Origin: an uncultured Bacilli bacterium
GTDB taxonomy: Bacteria > Bacillota_I > Bacilli_A > RF39 > UBA660
Length of the DNA: 9,664 bases
Direction: 5' to 3'
Assembly (NCBI GenBank): GCA_947624075.1
Contig: CANQIM010000035.1
Location: 1-9,664, forward strand
The notes under the pieces are model-generated. The model had not been told where the DNA came from. It was given only the letters and a program-made list of their open reading frames with translations, and made no database searches. Below, piece by piece: positions 1 to 7,260 of the stretch (positions are counted from its first letter, which is position 1; every line of letters begins with the position of its first letter). The translations under genes were made by a program, and so were the position numbers.

Positions 1-28
1 AAAAAATAAAGGATTTCTCCCTTATTTT
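1..28 (-). terminator. Intrinsic terminator of the surface-protein operon
   Basis: On the minus strand an 11-bp stem (5' arm AAAATAAGGGA at 28-18, 3' arm TCCTTTATTTT at 13-3) closes on a GAAA tetraloop at 17-14. All pairs are Watson-Crick except one G-T wobble. The 3' arm ends in T residues that run out of the window. The stop codon of the 889-residue gene (24-22) lies inside the 5' arm, so the gene ends directly in its terminator. The A/T-rich stem base would also make it partly bidirectional, with an A-run on the other side. Confidence 0.85.
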
Positions 29-2691
29 ATAACATATTGATAACCTTCTACATCTTCTGCTGGAACATCTGCCATACTTTCAACAATCATATTAGCTAAT
101 TCTTCATTAGATATAATTGCTGATGCATCCACATAATCAATTGTTTCTTCAACAGGCTCTTCATATTCAATTACTGAATCAGCTTGATCACTTGTATTTT
201 CTGGTACAGTTACTTCTTGTTGTTCAACAGGTGTAGATGGAGCTGGTGCAGATGTCTCTGGAGTAGGTTCAAATGGATCACCAACAGATTCTGGATAATT
301 CTTTTCAAATGATTCACCAGTAACGTTTGGATCTGGTAATGGTTGATTAGTTTTATCACCAGTTGAATCAGTAGTTAAATCCTTAACAGAATTATCTAAA
401 TTACCGTTACTATCAGAATGATTATCATCAAAATCTACGTTATGATCACCAAAGTCTTTTTCATTAACTGGTTTATCATTAGTTGTATCTGTATCAGCAT
501 TATTTTGATTAATTTGATCGTTTGCTTGCTCAATATCTTGTTGTAAATCTTTATCATCTTGAGCAATTTGCTCTTGAATTATTTCTGCTTGCTTATCTGC
601 TTCGCTTTGTAATTCTTGACGTTTTTCTTCAGCTTGCTTTTCGCCTTGTGCCTTTTCTTTGGCATTTTCCTTGTCAACTTTTTTGTCAACTTTTTCTTCA
701 GCCTTTTTAACTTTTTTCTTATTTGATTCCTTGATTGCTTCGTCTCTATCTGAAGCCTTTATTTTTTCAACTTTTTTATCTACTTTAGTATCTGTTACTG
801 TCTCAGTTTCAACTGTAGTATAAGATTCTGTTGCTGAACCACCTGTACTATAAGAACCTTGACTTGCTAGACCGTTATGGCCATGCTCATTAACAGCATT
901 TTGGAAAGCATCTAACTTAGTTAATTCTCTATGTTCATCATCAATTACATAATTTCCTTGTGCTTCTAATTCTGAAACCATGGCATTTTCATATTGAATA
1001 TATAATGGTTCTTCATTATTTTCAGGAGCAATTTCTGTAATTCTTTCAATTCTTTCGAATGTATCGTCTACTATATTGCATAGTCCAACATCATTAAAGT
1101 AATTAATAATCTTATCTGATAATGTATTGTCATATGCTAAATTTTGATACATAATTTCAACAGCACTAACCATAGGAACGATAGACGCCTTATATGATGC
1201 AACATAACGATTATCTGAATGAGCAATTCCGATTTCTCTTACTTCTTCAGAGATTGGGAAATCTTCTAATAAAGACTGTCTCCAAGAATTGATCTTATCA
1301 ATTTTATCTTGGCCACTGGCTTCTTTTATTTGAAGGAACATTTCATGATATTTATTATAAAATTCTTTTCCTTCTTCAGAATTAATTAATCCTGACATAT
1401 CAACAGCAGCATCTCTTGTTTCAATTACATGAGCTCCCATTAATTGTAAATTGGCATTTCTATATGCTTGACTAAATTCATGGGCATTAATTCTAGTTCC
1501 ATTGAAAATGGCTGTAATATCTTCATTAGAATAATTATTATATGCTTGATGTAAAGCATTCATTTCTGTAAAGCTTAGAGCAGCTTTAACATCTTTTCCA
1601 GCTTCAACATGTTTATTGGCAAAATCTCCATTGAAAGCTTGTAATGCATCATGAATTTGTTGCATAGCACTTTTTTGTGCTTGATTGTTATTAACCTCTT
1701 GTAATTGGTTATAAGTATAATTATCATAGTAATCGTTATTACCACGTACTAAATTTCCATCTATATTAGATTTATTTGTTAATTTAGTAATAGTGTTACT
1801 GAAAAATTTACCAATTTTATTATTCTTATTCAAAGCAGCTCCTCCAGTAAAAGCAAGAACAACGGCTAAAAGTGCAGCTCCAAATCTTACTTTTGTTCTA
1901 TGAAAGAAATTTTTAACTTTACTAAATATACCGTTTTTCTTTTTCTTACTCTTTGTATTAACTTCATTTGCAGCTTTTAATGGTACTCTTTCAGTATTAT
2001 TTCTTGTATTGCTATTTTCTTTATTAAAATTATTATTTTGTTTTTGTGAAGGCATTGGTGTTACAACATTATTTTTAATTTCATTAGCTTTTTTGTTATC
2101 TTTTTCGTCTTCGTAATCTGTATTAGCTAAATCTATATATGTTGGTTTCTTTGATTCATTTGTAGATTTTTTATCGTTATCTATTGTTTTATCTTCTTTC
2201 TTTTCATCAGCAAAAACTATAGGTACTGGTGTACTTGTTGCATTTGTGTTTGAAGATTTTTTTGAATCTTCTTCCTTCTTTTCATCATTTAAAACAATAG
2301 GTGTAGGTATGTTGAAATTATAATCATTATCTATATAATCTTCGATTTCTACTTTATCTTTATTCTTTTTAGCAACAGGAATTGGTAATTGTAAATTATC
2401 CTCATCAACTGCTACTACTGGTTGTTCTTCATTGACAATGAATTTTTGGAAATTCTTTTCAAATTCATTTCCTGACATAACATGAATAAATTTATTATTA
2501 ATTAATTCAGTTATTTCTTCTTTAGTATTGATTTTTTGATCTTTAGCAAATTCTAATACGGCATCAATACCATCATCATAAGAACAGTTTTGAACAGTTC
2601 CATCATTATAGAAGATACATGCTTGCTCTCTAGCACCGTCTTCGCCATTAAATTTATAAAATACGATATTTGCTATTTTTTTAGATTTCAT
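22..2691 (-). CDS. Large single-pass surface protein with cytoplasmic N-terminal domain and coiled-coil/acidic outer tail (function unknown)
   Basis: I do not recognise the family. The 889 residues divide as follows. Residues 1-90 look like a small folded domain. Residues 91-245 are a low-complexity charged segment with a repeated motif, TPIVLNDEKKEE (about 130) and VPIVFADEKKED (about 156). A Lys-rich stretch (248-268) precedes one hydrophobic segment, about 269-288. Residues 310-600 are a mostly helical domain. Residues 630-735 are a K/E/Q-rich probable coiled coil, and 740-889 are an Asp/Glu/Pro/Thr-rich tail. There is no cleavable signal peptide and no LPXTG. The positive-inside rule puts the N-terminus in the cytoplasm and about 600 residues outside. 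Start: ATG at 2691 follows AAAGGGGG at good spacing. The gene begins 13 bp after the stop of the upstream surface protein, so the two are co-transcribed and probably partners. Confidence 0.8.
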   Translation of the reverse strand: MKSKKIANIVFYKFNGEDGAREQACIFYNDGTVQNCSYDDGIDAVLEFAKDQKINTKEEITELINNKFIHVMSGNEFEKNFQKFIVNEEQPVVAVDEDNLQLPIPVAKKNKDKVEIEDYIDNDYNFNIPTPIVLNDEKKEEDSKKSSNTNATSTPVPIVFADEKKEDKTIDNDKKSTNESKKPTYIDLANTDYEDEKDNKKANEIKNNVVTPMPSQKQNNNFNKENSNTRNNTERVPLKAANEVNTKSKKKKNGIFSKVKNFFHRTKVRFGAALLAVVLAFTGGAALNKNNKIGKFFSNTITKLTNKSNIDGNLVRGNNDYYDNYTYNQLQEVNNNQAQKSAMQQIHDALQAFNGDFANKHVEAGKDVKAALSFTEMNALHQAYNNYSNEDITAIFNGTRINAHEFSQAYRNANLQLMGAHVIETRDAAVDMSGLINSEEGKEFYNKYHEMFLQIKEASGQDKIDKINSWRQSLLEDFPISEEVREIGIAHSDNRYVASYKASIVPMVSAVEIMYQNLAYDNTLSDKIINYFNDVGLCNIVDDTFERIERITEIAPENNEEPLYIQYENAMVSELEAQGNYVIDDEHRELTKLDAFQNAVNEHGHNGLASQGSYSTGGSATESYTTVETETVTDTKVDKKVEKIKASDRDEAIKESNKKKVKKAEEKVDKKVDKENAKEKAQGEKQAEEKRQELQSEADKQAEIIQEQIAQDDKDLQQDIEQANDQINQNNADTDTTNDKPVNEKDFGDHNVDFDDNHSDSNGNLDNSVKDLTTDSTGDKTNQPLPDPNVTGESFEKNYPESVGDPFEPTPETSAPAPSTPVEQQEVTVPENTSDQADSVIEYEEPVEETIDYVDASAIISNEELANMIVESMADVPAEDVEGYQYVIK

Positions 2692-2704
2692 ATTTTAGCC
2701 CCCT

Positions 2705-4273
2705 TTACTTAACCTTCATAGCGCCGGTATAATACCAACCACTATCAAGTAATGATCTATCATTATATTTACTCCATTTAGTATAAATTTTGCCACTATT
2801 TGTTAACTTTCTAGTTTTTTCACTCATATAGCATACTGTTCCATATAATGGTTCTCTTCTTGTGTCCATTTCTGTAACTGTTATAGTACCATAAATTGGA
2901 ATTGTTTTAACTTCGTAACTTCCACAACTTGCTGTAACTTTAGTGCTAGTACTAGAAGAAGTTGATGATGAAGTTGTAGTTTGTCCTGGAGTTGAAGTAG
3001 TATTAGTAACTGTTGATAAGCCTCCAGTATAAGTATATGAGTCATAGAAGAATCTTGGTAATGTTGTACAAGTTTCATCACAATAACTATAGTCAGCTCC
3101 TACAAATTCATAATGTGTTGAAGCTGTATCTCTAGGTGGATTAGTATAACTTGCACGACCATTATATGTCCATCCTCCAACTGTTCCAACAGTTGATTTT
3201 GTTATTGTATTAACAGTTGAGTATGTTCTTGTAGTTGTAGTAGCATATGTTATGTTATTGATAATTACATAATCATATTTAGAACATGCTTTTTGTTGAT
3301 ATGATCCAGTTTGAACAACTACATCTCTTGTTTTAGAATACTTCTTATCATAAGTTCCAACCTTTTCTTTTTGGCTGTATAATTGAACTTTTCTTAAACA
3401 TGTAATATCACTGTCATTACAGTTATATGCTTGAGTAGAACAACTTGTCTTGCTCCAGTTACTCCAACTAGTCCATTTTGTAAATTCTGCACCAGTTCTC
3501 TTTTGATATTCGTAAACATAACCTGGTTGTTGTGAAGGTGTTGGACTTGGTGATGGCTTAGTTGATGGTTCATCTGAAGGTTTTACTGTTGGTTTGTTAG
3601 TTGGATTATCTGATGGTTTTGGACTCTTAGTTGGCTCATCACTTGGTTTGTTACTTGGATTACCTGGATTTGTACCTGGGTTATTTGGATTACTTCCAGA
3701 TGGTTCATTAGGATAGTAATCTTTTACTGGTACTGTTGTTGATGGTTTAGATGCTTTTATTGGTACATCTGTGGTAGTTTTCTTAGCACATAAGTAAGAG
3801 TCACAATAATCATAACATCCTAAATGTACTAAAATATAGTCTTCTTTCTCACTATCTTTTAGATTAACCTTTAATAGATATTCATCATCCATCTTTGTTA
3901 TTTTTACATAACTTTTTTCAACATCGCAAGCTTTATTGTTCTTATCAATTAAAGCTACAATTAATTTTTTGCCAATCATGTCACTAAGTGTCATAGTGTC
4001 TGATTCGCCTACTTCTTTAGGCAATCTTTCATTTGTGTAATATGATATTGCAGCATCTTTCATTCTTTCTAGATTATCTGCAAATATCTGTGAAGTAAGT
4101 GGCGATAAGTCCACTGCTTCTCCAGCAATTTTTTCTGTCTTATTAACTACTTTTGGTGCAATAAACTTAGGTAATAACCAAACAAGTAAAAAGACAAAAA
4201 TAATAATTAAAATGAGTTTTAACAAAAAATCTCTAAATGGAAAGCCCTTGCTTTCATATTCTTCAGTATACAT
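2705..4273 (-). CDS. Membrane-anchored Cys-rich surface protein with Pro/Ser/Thr linker and WxxWxxW-C segment (function unknown)
   Basis: 522 residues from the start chosen here. A hydrophobic anchor (LILIIIFVFLLVWLL, about 20-34) is followed by a helical and mixed domain (about 58-160) ending in Cys-rich GCYDYC. Next comes a Pro/Ser/Thr/Lys/Asp linker (about 185-250), then a Cys- and Thr-rich outer region. The outer region opens with WTSWSNWSKTSC, which resembles the tryptophan ladder of thrombospondin type 1 repeats, and contains a Ser/Thr tract near 430-445. It ends in a KWS...GWYYTG element. Twelve cysteines, none in the anchor, fit outer disulfides. The first domain recalls minor pilin-like domains, and KGFPFRD just before the anchor loosely resembles a prepilin site, but charged residues make this doubtful. 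An ATG 18 bp upstream (4291) adds MKGEIR; those codons contain the ribosome binding site of the later ATG, so I prefer 4273. Confidence 0.78.
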   Translation of the reverse strand: MYTEEYESKGFPFRDFLLKLILIIIFVFLLVWLLPKFIAPKVVNKTEKIAGEAVDLSPLTSQIFADNLERMKDAAISYYTNERLPKEVGESDTMTLSDMIGKKLIVALIDKNNKACDVEKSYVKITKMDDEYLLKVNLKDSEKEDYILVHLGCYDYCDSYLCAKKTTTDVPIKASKPSTTVPVKDYYPNEPSGSNPNNPGTNPGNPSNKPSDEPTKSPKPSDNPTNKPTVKPSDEPSTKPSPSPTPSQQPGYVYEYQKRTGAEFTKWTSWSNWSKTSCSTQAYNCNDSDITCLRKVQLYSQKEKVGTYDKKYSKTRDVVVQTGSYQQKACSKYDYVIINNITYATTTTRTYSTVNTITKSTVGTVGGWTYNGRASYTNPPRDTASTHYEFVGADYSYCDETCTTLPRFFYDSYTYTGGLSTVTNTTSTPGQTTTSSSTSSSTSTKVTASCGSYEVKTIPIYGTITVTEMDTRREPLYGTVCYMSEKTRKLTNSGKIYTKWSKYNDRSLLDSGWYYTGAMKVK

Positions 4274-4279
4274 CCGAAT

Positions 4280-4288
4280 CTCCCCTTT
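4280..4288 (-). promoter_or_regulatory. Ribosome binding site that decides the start of the 522-residue surface protein
   Basis: AAAGGGGAG ends 6 nt before ATG 4273. The only alternative start, ATG 4291, has no purine-rich site upstream (its upstream bases read ACTACATAA). It would also lie only a few bases from the transcription start predicted from the TTGACA/TAAAAT promoter. Both facts favour the downstream ATG. Confidence 0.75.
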
Positions 4289-4304
4289 CATTTATGTAGT
4301 GCCT

Positions 4305-4333
4305 ATTTTACCACTAAATGCTAAATTTGTCAA
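4305..4333 (-). promoter_or_regulatory. Near-consensus sigma-A promoter of the surface-protein operon
   Basis: Minus-strand TTGACA at 4333-4328, a spacer of exactly 17 bp, and TAAAAT at 4310-4305 preceded by TGG (extended -10). Predicted transcription starts near 4298-4297, giving a leader of about 24 nt to ATG 4273. The -35 and spacer lie within the last codons of the smr gene, and the -10 lies just past its stop. This separates the surface-protein pair from the pfkB-smr unit. It is the best promoter match in the window. Confidence 0.85.
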
Positions 4334-4607
4334 TATTTATATTTTCACTTTTATTTTTAAGCTCCACAATCGTAGTTCCAGTATTAAAGTTGTCAATCTT
4401 AAATGACTTTACTAATTTGTTTTTTCTTAACGTTTCCTGAGTAGTCTTTTTTAATACACCACTACCATTACCATGAATTATTAAGACATTTACTTTTTGC
4501 ATTTTATAGTTATCTAAAATAAAATCATTAATTACAATTCTAGCGTAATCTCTATCAAAGCCGTGTAAGTCGATTGTTGGAAGACTACTATATAATGTTG
4601 GTATCAT
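4314..4607 (-). CDS. Stand-alone Smr (small MutS-related) domain protein
   Basis: 97 residues, essentially one Smr domain. The DLHG motif (residues 13-16) and HGNGSGVL (45-52) are the two signature motifs, and GTTIVEL near residue 77 is the final strand that usually reads GaTvVel. In MutS2 and related proteins this domain acts as a nicking endonuclease or binds RNA or ribosomes. Which role applies to this short protein cannot be told from sequence. There is no MutS ATPase or KOW part. The ATG at 4607 lies 20 bp inside the 3' end of the kinase gene and is preceded there by AAGAGG at suitable spacing, so translation is probably coupled to the kinase. The product is small, soluble and presumably cytoplasmic. 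The last 15 or so residues (after VELKNKS) lie beyond the domain. Confidence 0.88.
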   Translation of the reverse strand: MIPTLYSSLPTIDLHGFDRDYARIVINDFILDNYKMQKVNVLIIHGNGSGVLKKTTQETLRKNKLVKSFKIDNFNTGTTIVELKNKSENINIDKFSI

Positions 4608-5487
4608 ATTCTAAAACCTCTTGCAATGTTGGTATAGAATTTCTTGAACCAATTCTTGTTACAGAAAGTCCACCTGTAATAGATGAATAATGAATTGTAT
4701 CCTTTAATGAATAGCCATTAGCTATGAAGTATGTAAATGCGCCATGGAAAATATCACCTGCTCCTGTTGAATCAACCGCTGTTACTTTAATACTAGGAAT
4801 AATTTCATATTGACCATTAATTTCTGTAAAACTTCCTCTTGCTTCAAGTGTTATTATAACATTATTTTGAAAATATTTCTTTAAAATTTCGTAACAATTA
4901 ATTAAACTAGTTATATCGTCTGCATCTATTTTCAAATTAGTTATTTCTTCAGCAAAATCTTTTGAGCAAACTAAATATTTTACCAATTTGCCTAGTTCTT
5001 TAGTATCATCATTTACTCTGCCAGCATCTAAAATACTTATAGCTTGAGGATTATTAAGTAAAATTTGTTTTGCTGTTTCTGGATGTTCTCCATCTATTAA
5101 AATAACATCAGCTTTTAAATTAACATCTTCACTAAGTGCTCTAATTGGTTTATCTTTAGCTGTAATGATAGTTCTTGAACCATTACCTTTATTAGCAATA
5201 ATATAACTACTAGATGTTTGATGATCATCATGTTGCTCAATATATGTAGTATCAGCACCAATTTGTTTAAATTCATCAATTATTCTATCACCATAATAAT
5301 CTTTTCCTACAATTGAAAGCATTGTAACATCCATTCCCCATTTTGCTAATAAATAAGCTCCATTTGAAGCCGGTCCTCCACCACATTCTATGTGTTTTTC
5401 AACTCGATATTTAACATTTTCTTTGGGGTATTCTTTCATTGCTAAAGTTGTATCAAATGTTGAATGACCTACACAAACTATTTTCAT
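4588..5487 (-). CDS. PfkB/ribokinase-family sugar kinase
   Basis: 299 residues, the usual length of the family. Residues 1-13 (MKIVCVGHSTFDT) form the first strand and substrate-contact region. ECGGGPASNGAYLLAKWG (34-51) is the first PfkB signature, with its Gly-rich sugar-binding turn. DSTGAGDIFHGAF (239-251) is the second signature, containing the anion hole and the expected catalytic base Asp245. The enzyme should transfer ATP phosphate to a sugar or sugar-like hydroxyl in the cytoplasm. GEHPETA and LDAGR recall ketohexokinase and fructoselysine or sulfofructose kinase relatives, but the substrate cannot be fixed from sequence and no transporter or isomerase gene is adjacent. The start ATG at 5487 follows AAGGATGGTG. 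The gene has its own extended -10 promoter and overlaps the smr gene by 20 bp. Confidence 0.9.
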   Translation of the reverse strand: MKIVCVGHSTFDTTLAMKEYPKENVKYRVEKHIECGGGPASNGAYLLAKWGMDVTMLSIVGKDYYGDRIIDEFKQIGADTTYIEQHDDHQTSSSYIIANKGNGSRTIITAKDKPIRALSEDVNLKADVILIDGEHPETAKQILLNNPQAISILDAGRVNDDTKELGKLVKYLVCSKDFAEEITNLKIDADDITSLINCYEILKKYFQNNVIITLEARGSFTEINGQYEIIPSIKVTAVDSTGAGDIFHGAFTYFIANGYSLKDTIHYSSITGGLSVTRIGSRNSIPTLQEVLEYDTNII

Positions 5488-5506
5488 TTAATCACCATCC
5501 TTTTTA

Positions 5507-5515
5507 ATTATAACA
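5507..5515 (-). promoter_or_regulatory. Extended -10 promoter of the kinase-smr unit
   Basis: TGTTATAAT on the minus strand, a perfect -10 box with the TGN extension. No good -35 is seen at 16-18 bp spacing (TAGGAA at 17), which is typical of extended -10 promoters. Transcription would start near 5500, only about 13 nt before ATG 5487, leaving a very short leader that is almost entirely the ribosome binding site. Confidence 0.55.
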
Positions 5516-5542
5516 CGTAAAAGAGCATTTTCCTAAAACATT

Positions 5543-7165
5543 TTAAAAATACCAAGTACTAAACAATTTAATAAATTCAAAATAATTATTTGGCATATAC
5601 ATACCACTTACTGCTGGATAGTAAATGATAAAAAAGATAATTACTAAAGCTAAATAAATATAAATAATTGCCCTTTTATGCCATTTTTCGCAAATATCTT
5701 TCAGTAGTAAGACAACTGCTAACATTATAAGAGGCAAAATGGCAAAGTAATGATATAAAAACATAGCTCTTCCAATAAAAACAAATGGTAAAAAGGTAAA
5801 TACTATGGCTGTTAGAATAAACAAAGAAGCTTTATCTTTTTTACGAATTGCTTTTATGATTAGATAGATAGAACCAATAATACCCATCCACCAAATGAAA
5901 ATATTTCCAACTCCTGTAATACTCGCATGCAAATTAGGCTTTATATCACTACTATAATACCAAACTGGTTTATATGATAGTGGCCAGGTATAATATGGTG
6001 ATGAGAAGAAATGTGTTTCTGTAAGTTGAGAGTGATAATTAAACATCCTTATCGTTTGATTAATAATTTCTTTAAAACTAAATGATTCGAACCATTCAAC
6101 GTTAGGATATATAAAGTAAGTTGCAATGTAAATAATTAAAGGAATAATTACAAAGAAACAAGTTGCCTTTAAAAGAAGTTTAAGAGATATTTTTTTCTTT
6201 CTTATAATATATGTAAAGAAAATAATGGCTAGAGCTAATCCAGCATACAAGCCAATCCACTTAGTTGAAGTAGCTAGGGCAAAGAAAATACCTGATAAAA
6301 ATAAATTTCTATTTGGACTTTCTTCATTTATATAGTTGTACATAAAATAAAATGATAACATAATAAATAAAACTAAAAAGCTATCAACTGTTCCCATTCT
6401 TGTTTGAGCAAAGTGAAAGGTATCAAACGTCATAAGTAGTGCTGCTATTGTTGCATAAAAATTACTTTTAAATATTTTTTTAGCAAATAAATATATAACT
6501 AAAATCATCAAAATACCAGCAATATTTCCCATCAAACGATAGAAAAACGGTGCCATTTGATGAAATATTTTTAAAGGTATAGCTTGAATTAATTTACCAA
6601 GAGGTGGATGTGTCCATTCATAAGCTCGTAAGCCATTAGCGTATTCATAAGCTGTTCTTGCAAAGTAAATTTCATCAAAGTAAGAAGAATTCATATAACT
6701 AATTTGTTTAGGAATAGTATTTTCTTCATCAGTTAAGCTATTTACTTTTTTATCATTTAGCGTGATTTTTTTAATATCTATTTTTTTGATCGCATTATCT
6801 AATAAAACTACTTCTCCTAAAGAGGCATTTTCTCTTGGAATAAGGCGTAAATATTTAGCTGTTTTATAAATTTTTTCTTCTTGCCATGAGAAAGCAGATG
6901 TCTTTAATTCAAAAACACTATCATATTTAACTCCATCAAGGGAAGTTAATAAATCATATTCTTCCCCTATTCTTCCAGAAAAATATTTAATTTTATTAAT
7001 GTAGGTAGCATTTTTTAATTCAATTAAAATTTCTTCATCTTGCCCTACATCTAAAAATGTATTAGGATTTTTAAATGATCCTAAATTAATAAAAGAAATA
7101 ATTGTATACATTATAAGAATAATAACTATGGGTAAACATTTAACTTTTTTGAACCATTTTTTCAT
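5543..7165 (-). CDS. PMT-family (dolichyl/polyprenyl-phosphate mannose: protein mannosyltransferase-like) GT-C membrane glycosyltransferase with discoidin-like insert
   Basis: 540 residues with many hydrophobic segments. TM1 spans about 11-28. An outer loop of about 130 residues follows, in which residues 37-125 look like an F5/8 type C (discoidin) beta-sandwich (LLTSLDGVKYDSV, AKYLRLIPRENASLGEVVLL). Then come PMT hallmarks: DE at 164-165, EWTHPPLGK at 183-191, TFDTFHFAQTRMGTVDSFLV (about 246-265), STKWIGLYA (300-308), WPLSYKPVWYY (394-404), GRAMFLYHYFAILP (465-478, like the C-terminal PMT_4TMC part) and PAVSG (517-521). The family moves a sugar, usually mannose, from a polyprenyl phosphate to Ser/Thr of exported proteins on the outer face. 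DE are the expected catalytic residues. Substrate and donor are not proven here. The ATG at 7165 follows AAAAAGGTGAT, and the stop lies 55 bp before the kinase start. Confidence 0.88.
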   Translation of the reverse strand: MKKWFKKVKCLPIVIILIMYTIISFINLGSFKNPNTFLDVGQDEEILIELKNATYINKIKYFSGRIGEEYDLLTSLDGVKYDSVFELKTSAFSWQEEKIYKTAKYLRLIPRENASLGEVVLLDNAIKKIDIKKITLNDKKVNSLTDEENTIPKQISYMNSSYFDEIYFARTAYEYANGLRAYEWTHPPLGKLIQAIPLKIFHQMAPFFYRLMGNIAGILMILVIYLFAKKIFKSNFYATIAALLMTFDTFHFAQTRMGTVDSFLVLFIMLSFYFMYNYINEESPNRNLFLSGIFFALATSTKWIGLYAGLALAIIFFTYIIRKKKISLKLLLKATCFFVIIPLIIYIATYFIYPNVEWFESFSFKEIINQTIRMFNYHSQLTETHFFSSPYYTWPLSYKPVWYYSSDIKPNLHASITGVGNIFIWWMGIIGSIYLIIKAIRKKDKASLFILTAIVFTFLPFVFIGRAMFLYHYFAILPLIMLAVVLLLKDICEKWHKRAIIYIYLALVIIFFIIYYPAVSGMYMPNNYFEFIKLFSTWYF

Positions 7166-7208
7166 AAAATCACCTTTTTAGATACTTTAAATATTATTAA
7201 TCATTTGT

Positions 7209-7217
7209 ATTATATCA
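7209..7217 (-). promoter_or_regulatory. Extended -10 promoter of the PMT gene
   Basis: TGATATAAT on the minus strand, a perfect TATAAT with TGN extension. The -35 position reads GCCTTT at 17-bp spacing, so no -35 consensus. Transcription would start near 7202, giving a leader of about 36 nt to ATG 7165. The 95-bp gap between the sigma-like gene and the PMT gene holds only this and a very weak 4-bp hairpin. Confidence 0.6.
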
Positions 7218-7260
7218 TACGTTATAGTGTAAAAGGCACTTTATTTTAGAACATTAATTT

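Noticed and set aside
522..710. Plus-strand open frame opposite the 889-residue gene
   Set aside because: It mirrors the K/E/Q-rich coiled-coil codons of the minus-strand gene, has Leu/Phe-rich low-complexity content and no ribosome binding site.
2881..3081. Second minus-strand open frame within the 522-residue surface protein gene
   Set aside because: Shadow frame of the Thr/Ser-rich coding region; the composition (Gln/Leu-rich) follows from reading ACA/ACT codons out of phase.
4297..4316. Inverted repeat TAGTG/CACTA at the smr stop as a terminator
   Set aside because: Only 5 bp with a 10-nt loop and no T-run after it; it overlaps the -10 region of the next promoter.
4212..4406. Plus-strand open frame across the surface protein start and smr end
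   Set aside because: It runs against two well-supported minus-strand genes and a strong promoter, with no family resemblance.
7227..7241. Hairpin AGTG/CACT between the sigma-like and PMT genes as a terminator
   Set aside because: Only 4 bp and no T-run in the minus direction.
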